Assembly (NCBI GenBank): GCA_964428835.1
Contig: CAYRZQ010000015.1
Coordinates: 6,355-70,354 of the forward strand
Source: JAIXWP01 sp964428835
GTDB lineage: Bacteria > Bacteroidota > Bacteroidia > Flavobacteriales_D > Sanyastnellaceae
DNA: 64,000 nucleotides
Direction of reading: 5' to 3'
Part shown: piece by piece, positions 49,596 to 57,793 of the stretch
How positions within the stretch are numbered: the first letter of the stretch is position 1
Layout: each line of letters starts with the position of its first letter
Translations under genes and position numbers: made by a program
Notes under the pieces: generated by a model
Database searches by the model: none
The model's input: the letters and a program-made list of their open reading frames with translations, nothing else
Told to the model about the DNA's origin: nothing

Positions 49596-50294
49596 ATGAA
49601 ACACTTCCTAGTTTTTGTACTTTTTACAATATGTCTCAACACTTTTGGACAATCCAAAATTGCCTTTAGTGGAGCCGACTCGTTGGCGTTTTTAGTACAA
49701 ATGGAGAATAATAGTGTAAACAACATCTATTGCACTGATATCACTTTCTTCGTCACCACTCCTGGAAAAACGAAATTCAATATCTCATTTTCCAATACCA
49801 ATGTGAAGTCGTTGGAGCAGGTCATTGATATCAAGGCCAACACTTTTACTCAATATGAAATTAGGGTAGCAAAAGGCAAGACGCAGCTTTTCTTGATTGC
49901 CGAGGCCAAGCTTACTGAAATCACCGCTATTCCATTGGCTGAAGAAACCACAGGACTTTCGGACACCACCATTATCATTGAAACACCTTATGATGGTCGA
50001 AAAGCTTGTGACAATCCAGTATCAGCTGTGGAGTTTGAAAGTATAAAAGAAAATCTATCCAAAATTGGATTCGAATTCAAGCGTTTTGAAACCCTAAAAG
50101 GCGTGGTTGGCTTCAACTGTCTCACCGTAGATCAGCTTCGCTACCTCCTTTCGCAGCTCGAATTGGAAGATAACAAAGTGAAAATTACTGAACTCGCCAA
50201 AGAAAAGATTTACGATTACGACCGTGCTATGTTAATTGTTGATGATTTCTTCTTAGAAAGGAATAAGAACAAGGTAAAATCAATCCTACAATAA
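49596..50294 (+). CDS. DUF4476-domain secreted protein
   Basis: 232 residues. Signal peptide MKHFLVFVLFTICLNTFGQ. The N-half (about residues 20-115) is a beta-sandwich-like region. The C-half is the DUF4476 helical domain: CDNPVSAVEFESIKENLSKIGFEFKRFETLKGVVGFNCLTVDQLRYLLSQLELEDNKVKITELAKEKIYDYDR, consistent with the usual pattern of a helical EF-hand-like stretch ending YDYDR. The function of the family is unknown. The ATG lies 4 nt after a TAAATTTG box. serC follows but has its own promoter. Confidence 0.85.
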   Translation: MKHFLVFVLFTICLNTFGQSKIAFSGADSLAFLVQMENNSVNNIYCTDITFFVTTPGKTKFNISFSNTNVKSLEQVIDIKANTFTQYEIRVAKGKTQLFLIAEAKLTEITAIPLAEETTGLSDTTIIIETPYDGRKACDNPVSAVEFESIKENLSKIGFEFKRFETLKGVVGFNCLTVDQLRYLLSQLELEDNKVKITELAKEKIYDYDRAMLIVDDFFLERNKNKVKSILQ

Positions 50295-50306
50295 AGAGAG
50301 TATCTT

Positions 50307-50314
50307 ACCTTCGC
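50307..50314 (+). promoter_or_regulatory. -7 box TACCTTCG for serC
   Basis: TAnnTTCG variant, 25 nt before the serC ATG. Confidence 0.45.
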
Positions 50315-50339
50315 GACGCAATATTTACAACGTCGCAAC

Positions 50340-51410
50340 ATGAAAAAAGTACACAATTTCAGCGCAGGACCTTCTATACTTCCAAAAGAGGTCATCGAAC
50401 AAGCTTCTCAAGCCATAATTGAGTTTGACAATATGGGCCTCTCGCTCATCGAAATTTCTCACCGTTCGAAGAACTTTGAAAAGGTCATGGATGAAGCCCG
50501 TAGCTTGGTTAAAGAGATTCTCTCTTTACCCGCAAACTATGAAGTACTTTTCCTTCAAGGCGGCGCTACATTAGGTTTCTATACTACTGCTATCAATCTT
50601 CTTAAGGAAGGTGGCAAAGCAGCCTATGTAAATACTGGCGTTTGGGCCACCGGCGCTATTAAAGAAGCAAAACTTGTTGGTAATGTTGAAGTGATTGGGG
50701 ATAGCTCAGATAAAAACCACAGCTATATACCAAAATTCGATGTACCATCTGATGCTGATTATTTGCATATTACTTCAAATAATACCATCTTCGGAACACA
50801 ATACCACCAGTTCCCAAAATCAAGCATCCCCTTGGTTTGTGATATGAGTAGTGATATTTTTTCAAAGCGATTCAACGCATCTGACTTCACACTCATCTAC
50901 GCTGGAGCTCAGAAGAACATGGGGCCAGCCGGAACAGTGATGTACATCGTTGACAAAAATGCATTAGGACATACTGGACGTAAACTGCCTGCATATCTGG
51001 ATTTGGCAGCACATATAGACAAAGATTCCATGTACAATACTCCACCAGTATTCGCCGTGTATGCAAGCATGCTCACCCTGCGCTGGATCAAAGCCAATGG
51101 TGGATTAGAAGGAATGGAAAAACGCAATGACGCTAAACAAAAGTTATTCTATTCAGAACTAGACAGAAATCCAATGTTCAAAGGTCATGCTGTTCCTGAA
51201 GCACGCTCTTGGATGAATGCGACTTTCACATTGGTAGATGATGCAGCTGCATCCGAATTCGACAAGATGTGGAAAGATGCAGGCATCAGCGGCATCGCTG
51301 GACACCGCTCTGTGGGCGGCTATCGCGCGAGCATGTACAATGCACTTCCAATCGAAAGTGTGCAAGTACTTGTGGACGTAATGAAGGAGTTCGAAAAAAC
51401 AAAAGGATAA
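50340..51410 (+). CDS. serC: Phosphoserine aminotransferase
   Basis: 356 residues. HNFSAGPSILPKEVIEQA at the N-terminus, LSLIEISHRSKNFEKV, FLQGGATLGFY and the PLP-lysine region IYAGAQKNMGPAGTVMYIV are all standard SerC motifs. It converts 3-phosphohydroxypyruvate to phosphoserine, and also acts in pyridoxal phosphate synthesis (3-hydroxy-4-phosphohydroxythreonine). It starts the cluster serC, serA, DUF1015, yggS. Confidence 0.96.
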   Translation: MKKVHNFSAGPSILPKEVIEQASQAIIEFDNMGLSLIEISHRSKNFEKVMDEARSLVKEILSLPANYEVLFLQGGATLGFYTTAINLLKEGGKAAYVNTGVWATGAIKEAKLVGNVEVIGDSSDKNHSYIPKFDVPSDADYLHITSNNTIFGTQYHQFPKSSIPLVCDMSSDIFSKRFNASDFTLIYAGAQKNMGPAGTVMYIVDKNALGHTGRKLPAYLDLAAHIDKDSMYNTPPVFAVYASMLTLRWIKANGGLEGMEKRNDAKQKLFYSELDRNPMFKGHAVPEARSWMNATFTLVDDAAASEFDKMWKDAGISGIAGHRSVGGYRASMYNALPIESVQVLVDVMKEFEKTKG

Positions 51411-51422
51411 GAAAACAATTCC

Positions 51423-51450
51423 GAATTCGGAATTTAGAATATAGAATATT
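51423..51450 (+). repeat. Four degenerate GAATTTA-type heptamers before serA
   Basis: Four consecutive 7-nt units in the serC-serA spacer: GAATTCG, GAATTTA, GAATATA, GAATATT. The same heptamer series occurs at 55307-55345. Role unknown; the units sit just before the serA start. Confidence 0.7.
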
Positions 51451-51457
51451 TACAACT

Positions 51458-52417
51458 ATGAAGATTCTTGCGAATGATGGCATTGATGCCGGTGGTAAGA
51501 AAGCCCTAGAGGCTATGGGCTTTACTGTGATTACAGATAAAGTAGCACAAGATCAATTGGCCAACGCTATTAATAGCGATAACATTATTGGCCTATTGGT
51601 GCGCAGTGCGACCACGGCTCGTAAAGATTTAATCGACGCTTGTCCAAATCTCAAGTTCATTGGACGTGGTGGTGTAGGTATTGATAATATCGATGCAGAA
51701 TATGCCCGATCTAAAGGTATTGAAGTGTTCAATACACCTGCATCCAGCAGTCAAAGCGTCGCTGAGCTTGTAATGTCGCTCATGTTTGCTGCCAGCCGTG
51801 GTATCTACGACGCAGGCACACACATGCCTTCTAGAGGAGCAGAAGAATTTGAATCACTAAAGAAAAAGTACGCTAAAGGAATCGAGCTTAGAGGTAAAAC
51901 ACTCGGAGTTGTTGGATTCGGCCGTATCGGACGATCGCTTGCATCTTATGCGCTAGGCTGTGGTATGAAGGTAATCGCATTTGATATGTATCCTTCCGAT
52001 GCTCCAGTGACACTTCACATCGAAGGTCATGGGGCGGTAGAAGTAAAAGTACCTATGGTGGATATGGAAACTATTCTTGCCCAGTCTGATTTTATTTCCT
52101 TACACGTACCTAAACAGGCCAATGGCGCTGCTGTATTGGGGGAACAAGAATTGGCAAAATGTAAAAAAGGTGTAATTCTCGTGAATACCTCACGTGGTGG
52201 AGTGATTGATGAAGCTGCACTCATGAATAGCATTCATTCGGGCCATGTAGGTGCTGCCGCGCTGGATGTTTTTGTAGGTGAGCCCAAACCAAATGTCCTT
52301 TTGCTCTCGCATAAAGGAATCATCTCTACCCCTCATATCGGAGCTTCTACGAATGAAGCTCAAGAAAGAATTGGACTCGAGATAGCTGATCGTGTGAAGG
52401 AGATCATGAAACTCTAA
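51458..52417 (+). CDS. serA: D-3-phosphoglycerate dehydrogenase (short form)
   Basis: 319 residues from the ATG at 51458; longer in-frame openings run back into serC and are not credible. It catalyses the first step of serine synthesis from 3-phosphoglycerate. The substrate domain has FIGRGGVGIDNID, the NAD-binding domain GKTLGVVGFGRIGRSLASYA, and the catalytic residues are in VNTSRGGVIDE (Arg), FVGEPKPN (Glu) and TPHIGAST (His). There is no C-terminal ACT domain, so serine feedback by that route is unlikely. A heptamer repeat occupies the 47-nt spacer to serC. DUF1015 follows after 3 nt. Confidence 0.95.
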   Translation: MKILANDGIDAGGKKALEAMGFTVITDKVAQDQLANAINSDNIIGLLVRSATTARKDLIDACPNLKFIGRGGVGIDNIDAEYARSKGIEVFNTPASSSQSVAELVMSLMFAASRGIYDAGTHMPSRGAEEFESLKKKYAKGIELRGKTLGVVGFGRIGRSLASYALGCGMKVIAFDMYPSDAPVTLHIEGHGAVEVKVPMVDMETILAQSDFISLHVPKQANGAAVLGEQELAKCKKGVILVNTSRGGVIDEAALMNSIHSGHVGAAALDVFVGEPKPNVLLLSHKGIISTPHIGASTNEAQERIGLEIADRVKEIMKL

Positions 52418-52420
52418 TCA

Positions 52421-53644
52421 ATGGCCAAAGTAGTACCATTCAAGGGTGTAAGACCACCTGCAGACAAGGCGCACTTGGTAGCATCAAGAAGCTACGTGAG
52501 CTACACGAGACCGCAATTGCGTTCTAAGCTCTATGAAAATCCCTATAGCTTTTTGCATATCATTCATCCTGATATGGGCAGTTCCAAGCTACATAAAACA
52601 GCTTCGCCGATTGAGCGATTTGAATTGGTGCGAAAGAAATATGCTGACTTCAAACATGAAGATATATTAATCAAGGATCTTAAAGATTCTTTTTACATAT
52701 ATCGTCAAATAAAAAATGGACACCCCTTTACGGGAATCATTGCAGCCGTAGCAGTCGAAGACTACTTAAATGGCAAAATCAAAATTCACGAGCAAACGCT
52801 TTCAAAGCGGGAAGAAACATTCACCACTTATCTCGACATTACCGATATCAATGCCGAGCCGGTGCTACTCATGTCTCCAAGAAGCAGTGATTTGGAAAAA
52901 ATTTATGCTCGCTATTTGTCGCTGCGTCCAGAATATGATTTCACAACTACAAATAAGGATAGACATCAATTATGGGTCATTGATGATGTGAAAGATGTCG
53001 AAGCAATTCAACAAGTCTTTTCTCAAATAGATGCTCTCTACATTGCCGACGGCCACCACCGAAGTGCATCGAGCGCCAGCCTTTGTAAAAAACGAAACGC
53101 GGAGCGCAACGGTAGCGGAAATGAGCCATGGAATTACTTCCTCGGATTTATACTTGATGAAAATACAGTAAGGATTTTTGAATTCAATCGTCTTGTAAAA
53201 GACCTAAATGGGCTCACAGAAAAAGAATTCTTGAAGGCACTTGAAAAAGACTTTTACGTCAATCTTGCCCCAAGCAATTATAAGCCCGTTCAAAAGGGAG
53301 AATTTAGTTTGTATATGGACAAACTCTGGTACACTTTGACTGTCAAAGTGCATACGGATGAGTTAGACGCACAAGTGCTGAGCGATTTAATACTGGGGCC
53401 TATTTTGAATATCAAAGATCTCAGAAAAGACAAGCGCATCGCCTTCCTCGATGGACCAAAAGGAATGGAAGGTTTAAAGCACGCGGTTGACAAAAATAAA
53501 TTTAAAGCCGGTTTTGGCCTTTTTCCAGTCGGGATTTCTGAATTGAAAAGCATAGCAGATAATCACGGTACCATGCCGCCAAAAAGTACATACGTTGAAC
53601 CAAAACTTAGAAGCGGATTGGTTGTTTACGAAACAAGTGTTTGA
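52421..53644 (+). CDS. DUF1015-family protein
   Basis: 407 residues. Family blocks: VPFKGVRPPADKAHLVASRSYVSYT, NPYSFLHIIHPDM, HPFTGIIAAVAVEDY, HEQTLSKREE, and the strongly conserved YIADGHHRSASSASLCKKR. The last third contains AFLDGPKGMEGL and FPVGISELKSIADNHGTMPPKSTYVEPKLRSGLVVY. The biochemical role is not established, but its constant place beside serA (here a 3-nt gap) points to serine or phosphoserine metabolism; other bacterial members have been tied to serine-related kinases, which I cannot verify here. Confidence 0.9.
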   Translation: MAKVVPFKGVRPPADKAHLVASRSYVSYTRPQLRSKLYENPYSFLHIIHPDMGSSKLHKTASPIERFELVRKKYADFKHEDILIKDLKDSFYIYRQIKNGHPFTGIIAAVAVEDYLNGKIKIHEQTLSKREETFTTYLDITDINAEPVLLMSPRSSDLEKIYARYLSLRPEYDFTTTNKDRHQLWVIDDVKDVEAIQQVFSQIDALYIADGHHRSASSASLCKKRNAERNGSGNEPWNYFLGFILDENTVRIFEFNRLVKDLNGLTEKEFLKALEKDFYVNLAPSNYKPVQKGEFSLYMDKLWYTLTVKVHTDELDAQVLSDLILGPILNIKDLRKDKRIAFLDGPKGMEGLKHAVDKNKFKAGFGLFPVGISELKSIADNHGTMPPKSTYVEPKLRSGLVVYETSV

Positions 53645-53666
53645 AGAATCTAGCTTTTAAAATAAA

Positions 53667-54332
53667 ATGAATATTGCAAAAAATTTATCAGAGCTTAGAA
53701 GAGCTGTTCCGGGGAGAGTAAAAATTATAGCAGTATCCAAAACAAAACCAATTGAACTCCTCAAGGCCGCATATGATGCTGGCCAGAGGGCTTTCGGTGA
53801 GAATTATGTGCAGGAATTGGTCGAAAAATCTCCCTTGCTTCCTTCGAATATCGAATGGCATTTTATTGGACATCTTCAAACCAATAAAGTAAAAAATATT
53901 GCCCCTTTCGTTAGCTATATTCACGCGGTGGACAGCGAAAAATTACTCCGAGAAATAGACAAACAAGCAGAAAAAAACGGGCGTATCATCAATTGTTTGC
54001 TTCAGTTTCACATCGCTGACGAGGAAAGTAAGTTTGGCTTTCAACTTGAAACCTATAAAGAAGTATTGAATGCAATTCCATTCAACGAATTCAATAACAT
54101 TCGAATTTGTGGTGTTATGGGCATGGCTTCATTTGTGCAAAACCAGCTGCAGATAGAAAGTGAGTTCAATACTCTAAAAGACATATTCGACGAACTCAAA
54201 ACGGGATTATTTAAAGATCATAATGAATTCGTTGAATTGAGCATGGGTATGAGCGGAGACTGGCCATTGGCTGTGGATAAGGGCAGTACAATGATTCGAA
54301 TTGGCTCTTCGATTTTTGGCAATCGTATCTGA
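53667..54332 (+). CDS. YggS-family PLP-binding protein
   Basis: 221 residues. It has a single alanine-racemase-like TIM barrel with the PLP lysine in VKIIAVSKTKPIELLKAAYDAGQRAFGENYVQEL, then WHFIGHLQTNKVK, and the phosphate-binding end LSMGMSGDWPLAVDKGSTMIRIGSSIFG. The family keeps pyridoxal phosphate and some amino-acid pools in balance and has no known catalytic turnover. Placement 22 nt after DUF1015 fits with the PLP enzyme SerC in the same cluster. Confidence 0.95.
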   Translation: MNIAKNLSELRRAVPGRVKIIAVSKTKPIELLKAAYDAGQRAFGENYVQELVEKSPLLPSNIEWHFIGHLQTNKVKNIAPFVSYIHAVDSEKLLREIDKQAEKNGRIINCLLQFHIADEESKFGFQLETYKEVLNAIPFNEFNNIRICGVMGMASFVQNQLQIESEFNTLKDIFDELKTGLFKDHNEFVELSMGMSGDWPLAVDKGSTMIRIGSSIFGNRI

Positions 54333-54432
54333 GAAATATCACCTTATCGCCTAATTTTTGTCAAAAGCCGATGCAATCGGCGAATCAAAGCTATATTGCC
54401 TCTGTATTCACTTTATAAAATATTTTTCAATA

Positions 54433-55263
54433 ATGAAACTTCTTGTCACCACAGACTTCTCTGCTAATTCTAAATCGGCTATAAAATTTGCCGCTTTGCT
54501 CGCAAATAAAGAAGCAGGTTCTGAAATCACTTTTTATCATGCTGTTCAGGTAATGAAACCAACATCATGGAATGATGGTCATTTTAAAAAATACCTCGAT
54601 TCAGAATTGAAAAGACTCACCACCGAGCTCCAGTCATTTGTTGCAAAGTCAGTAGCGAAAAATCTAGATAAAAAAGTAAAGGTTAAATTCCTTGTAGAAA
54701 ATTCACTTTCTACCGAAAAGGCAATTATTGATGCGGCAAAAAAAAGCAAAGTGAATTTTATTTGTATTGCCACCAAAGGAGCAGGAATGCTCAGAAAGCT
54801 CATGGGTACGCATACTGAATATCTGGTAAACAACTCACCTATTCCAGTGTGCGCCATTCCAAGTGACTCTAAGATGAAAGATATTTCAAAAATTACCTAC
54901 CTGAGTGATCTTGAAAATATTAAAAAAGAAATGACTCAAGTGGTGAAGCTCAATAACTCTTTGCGTGCCGCAGTTGAAATCTTGCATTTTTCTATGGTAG
55001 ATTTAGAAAAATTTGAGTTGGATAAAGCAGCCAAAATCCTTTCAACTGATTTATTCGCTGGTGCAAGACTTACCGTTGAAGAGAACAACATTAACCTCTC
55101 TCTTGTTGACAAGGTAAATCGTTATGTCAAGGATAATAAGCCACACCTTATTGTAATGTTTACAAAAAGGAACAAAGGTTTCTTTGAAAGTTTATTCTTA
55201 CCGAGCAAATCGGCTGAGTTGACTTTTACGACGAAGGTTCCAGTGATCGTTTACCCGAAGTAG
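54433..55263 (+). CDS. Universal stress protein, two Usp domains
   Basis: 276 residues. Domain 1, about 1-145: MKLLVTTDFSANSKSAIKFAALLA, and the nucleotide-binding tail NFICIATKGAGMLRKLMGTHTEYLVNNSPIPVCAIP. Domain 2, about 150-276, is more degenerate and lacks a clear glycine-rich loop, but ends with the matching LTFTTKVPVIVYP. Upstream in-frame codons (from 54358) are not part of the fold, so the ATG at 54433 is chosen. Function: general stress adaptation, inferred. A compound tandem repeat begins two bases after its stop codon. Confidence 0.87.
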   Translation: MKLLVTTDFSANSKSAIKFAALLANKEAGSEITFYHAVQVMKPTSWNDGHFKKYLDSELKRLTTELQSFVAKSVAKNLDKKVKVKFLVENSLSTEKAIIDAAKKSKVNFICIATKGAGMLRKLMGTHTEYLVNNSPIPVCAIPSDSKMKDISKITYLSDLENIKKEMTQVVKLNNSLRAAVEILHFSMVDLEKFELDKAAKILSTDLFAGARLTVEENNINLSLVDKVNRYVKDNKPHLIVMFTKRNKGFFESLFLPSKSAELTFTTKVPVIVYPK

Positions 55264-55264
55264 A

Positions 55265-55345
55265 GAACGGGAACGAGAACGGGAACAAGAACGAGAACGA
55301 GAACGGGAATTCTGAATTCAGAATTCAGAATTTAGAATTTAGAAT
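55265..55345 (+). repeat. Compound hexamer plus heptamer tandem repeat
   Basis: Seven hexamers GAACGG/GAACGA/GAACAA (55265-55306) run directly into five heptamers GAATTCT, GAATTCA x2, GAATTTA x2 and a partial GAAT (55307-55345). It fills the spacer between the stress protein stop and the next small gene. The period change from 6 to 7 nt is exact. Confidence 0.9.
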
Positions 55346-55359
55346 CAATAACGCAGCAT

Positions 55360-55590
55360 ATGATTACGAAGAGATTTACGATTATTTATTTAGCACTGGC
55401 GCCGGTTTGGTTTGCCTTAAGCTGGTACATATCACATCGTTTGCAACTTCGATTTATGTCTTTAGCCACAAATGAGCTCCAGACGCAATCGAATAATAAG
55501 CCCTTTATATATGCGAGTATATTCACCGCCATATACCTTGGAGCCTATCTAGTCATTAGGGATCTGTACAAACCAGCAAAGTCAGAGTAA
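55360..55590 (+). CDS. Small two-helix membrane protein
   Basis: 76 residues. Two hydrophobic helices, FTIIYLALAPVWFALSWYISH and FIYASIFTAIYLGAYLVI, are joined by a polar loop (MSLATNELQTQSNNK) and both ends are basic, giving an N-in/C-in topology. I recognise no family. It lies between a tandem repeat and recA. The coding case rests on length, composition and clean topology. Confidence 0.6.
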   Translation: MITKRFTIIYLALAPVWFALSWYISHRLQLRFMSLATNELQTQSNNKPFIYASIFTAIYLGAYLVIRDLYKPAKSE

Positions 55591-55670
55591 TCAACAATAT
55601 GTAAACTTTTCAACCTTGTAAATAGGTTACAATGAGCCTTTATACCTTGCGCTCATAAACGATTAAACCC

Positions 55671-56678
55671 ATGGCAGAAATTAATAAAGAAAAGTTGAAA
55701 GCATTGCAACTAGCAATGGACAAAATGGAGAAAACCTATGGAAAGGGTGCGGTGATGAAGCTGGGTGACAATGCTCAGGAAGCAATCGAAGCCATTCCTT
55801 CAGGTTCAATCGGTATCGACCTTGCGCTCGGTATTGGTGGATATCCAAAAGGACGAATCGTGGAAATCTACGGTCCTGAATCATCTGGTAAAACAACTCT
55901 AGCAATTCACGCTATTGCTGAATGTCAAAAACAAGGTGGTATCTGTGCGATTATCGACGCAGAACACGCTTTTGACAAGTTCTACGCCGAGGCGTTGGGT
56001 GTTGACACAGAAAACCTCCTTATATCACAACCTGACCACGGTGAGCAAGGTCTCGAAATTGCAGACAACCTCATCCGCTCAGGCGCAATCGACCTCATCG
56101 TAATCGACTCAGTGGCAGCTCTTACTCCACGCTCTGAAATTGAGGGTGAAATGGGCGATTCCAATGTAGGGGTTCAAGCTCGATTGATGTCGAAAGCACT
56201 CAGAAAATTGACAGCCACCATCAGCAAAACAGGTTGCTGCTGCATTTTCATCAACCAGCTTCGCGAAAAAATCGGTGTGATGTTCGGAAATCCTGAAACA
56301 ACCACCGGTGGTAACGCACTTAAGTTTTATGCTTCTGTGCGTATCGACATTCGCCGCACACAACAAATTAAAGACGGCGAAAATGCAGTCGGTAACCGTG
56401 CAAAGGTGAAGGTTGTAAAAAATAAAGTAGCGCCACCATTCCGTCAAGCTGAGTTTGATATCATCTTCGGTCACGGTATCAGCAAAGTGGGTGAAATGAT
56501 TGACTTAGGCGTTGACCTCAACGTAATCAAAAAGAGCGGTAGCTGGTTTAGCTACGGCGAAACCAAACTCGGCCAAGGTCGTGAAGCGGTTAAGCAATTG
56601 CTCGATGATAATCCTGAATTAGCAGAAGAAATCGAAACAAAAGTGCGCGCAGCCATAGCAGAAAAGGCTAAAGCGTAA
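55671..56678 (+). CDS. recA: RecA recombinase
   Basis: 335 residues. Walker A is GPESSGKTTLAI, Walker B LIVIDSVAAL, followed by LTPRSEIEGEMGDSNVGVQARLMSKALRKL (loop L1 region) and the L2 region MFGNPETTTGGNALKFYASVRIDIRR. It carries out strand exchange and, where LexA exists, induces the SOS response. I saw no recognisable SOS box immediately upstream. An intrinsic terminator follows. Confidence 0.98.
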   Translation: MAEINKEKLKALQLAMDKMEKTYGKGAVMKLGDNAQEAIEAIPSGSIGIDLALGIGGYPKGRIVEIYGPESSGKTTLAIHAIAECQKQGGICAIIDAEHAFDKFYAEALGVDTENLLISQPDHGEQGLEIADNLIRSGAIDLIVIDSVAALTPRSEIEGEMGDSNVGVQARLMSKALRKLTATISKTGCCCIFINQLREKIGVMFGNPETTTGGNALKFYASVRIDIRRTQQIKDGENAVGNRAKVKVVKNKVAPPFRQAEFDIIFGHGISKVGEMIDLGVDLNVIKKSGSWFSYGETKLGQGREAVKQLLDDNPELAEEIETKVRAAIAEKAKA

Positions 56679-56695
56679 TTATTCCAAAATTTTTG

Positions 56696-56726
56696 ACCCA
56701 TGATTCCTCGGAGTCATGGGTTTTTT
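56696..56726 (+). terminator. Intrinsic terminator after recA
   Basis: Arms ACCCATGA (56696-56703) / TCATGGGT (56714-56721), with a run of six T from 56721. The downstream promoter box starts 16 nt later. Confidence 0.88.
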
Positions 56727-56742
56727 GTTGCCCTTTACCTCC

Positions 56743-56750
56743 TATTTTTG
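56743..56750 (+). promoter_or_regulatory. -7 box TATTTTTG, 5 nt before the TPR lipoprotein ATG
   Basis: Perfect TAnnTTTG, spacer CAGCA. It excludes the in-frame ATG at 56693, which lies in the recA terminator region. Confidence 0.55.
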
Positions 56751-56755
56751 CAGCA

Positions 56756-57790
56756 ATGAAAGCACTTTTTTATTTCCCTTTCGCATTAGCTGTTTTGATC
56801 ATCGCCTGCGGCGATGCTAAGCAGCCCAATACTGTCACTGCCGAAAACAACCAAGGCGCTGTTGATTCGACATTGGCAAGACTTAATGAGCAAATTGAGA
56901 AGGATCCCAACAACTACAAAAACTATCTTGAAAGAGCCACTTATCTTGGTATTTTAAAAAATTATACGGAGGCCATGAAAGATGTAGATAGAGCCCTCCT
57001 CATCGACAGTACACAAAGCGATATCTTTCTCGTAAAAGGTGATTTACATTTTAAAATGTCAAATGAGAAAGAAGCCTACAACGACTATGCATACTGCATT
57101 CAACTCAACCCCAAAAATACCGACTGCTTGCTCAAAAAAGCTGCTATAGATATTCTCCTTAAAAATTACAACCTCGCGATCGGGCACATCAATACAGCTT
57201 TAAAGGAAAATGAAACACTACCCTATGCATACTACCTAAAAGGACGATTGTATAAAGAAACTGGTGATACTACACTTGCGAGTTCTTCGTATCAAACTGC
57301 TATCGAGGTTGACCCAACATACTACGACGCTTATATCGAAGTTGCTCTTCTTTATCACGCACGCAAGCATGATCTTGCCAAAGAATACTATAGATCTGCC
57401 ATCGATCTTAAGCCCCGCTCGATTGAGCCTTGGTACAACCTTGGAATGTTCTATCAAGAGTCAGGAATGCGAAATAAAAATAACTTCAAAGAAGCTTTCG
57501 CTTGTTACGACTCTATTTTATCTATCGACGATCAATTCGCTGCTGCGCATTTCAATAAAGGATTTATCCACCTGGAATACCTTCAGCAATACGACTCCGC
57601 AATCGTTTACTTCACAAAAGCAATTGAAGTTTTTCCTAAATATTATCAAGCTTACTATAACCGAGGTCTTGCAAATGAAAGCTTAGAGAAACGCAAGCAA
57701 GCAGAAAGCGATTATCGTGCAGCACTTAATATTCAACCAGACTACACTGAGGCAGCGATGTCGCTTGATAGAATCTTAAAAGGCAAATAA
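56756..57790 (+). CDS. TPR-repeat lipoprotein
   Basis: 344 residues. Lipoprotein signal KALFYFPFALAVLIIAC, cysteine at residue 18. About eight tetratricopeptide units of 34 residues cover the rest, for example YKNYLERATYLGILKNYTEAMKDVDRALLIDSTQ, LPYAYYLKGRLYKETGDTTLASSSYQTAIEVDPT and YYQAYYNRGLANESLEKRKQAESDYRAALNIQPD. TPR lipoproteins act as protein-binding scaffolds in the periplasm or at the outer membrane; the partner is unknown. It converges on the NHL gene with a 3-nt gap. Confidence 0.9.
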   Translation: MKALFYFPFALAVLIIACGDAKQPNTVTAENNQGAVDSTLARLNEQIEKDPNNYKNYLERATYLGILKNYTEAMKDVDRALLIDSTQSDIFLVKGDLHFKMSNEKEAYNDYAYCIQLNPKNTDCLLKKAAIDILLKNYNLAIGHINTALKENETLPYAYYLKGRLYKETGDTTLASSSYQTAIEVDPTYYDAYIEVALLYHARKHDLAKEYYRSAIDLKPRSIEPWYNLGMFYQESGMRNKNNFKEAFACYDSILSIDDQFAAAHFNKGFIHLEYLQQYDSAIVYFTKAIEVFPKYYQAYYNRGLANESLEKRKQAESDYRAALNIQPDYTEAAMSLDRILKGK

Positions 57791-57793
57791 TTT

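Noticed and set aside
51269..51457. N-terminal extension of serA back into serC
   Set aside because: The added residues are Arg/Cys-rich frame-shifted serC sequence. The ATG at 51458 begins the known SerA fold.
55265..55345. Possible CRISPR array
   Set aside because: Units are 6-7 nt with no spacers and no cas genes are nearby. It is a simple tandem repeat.
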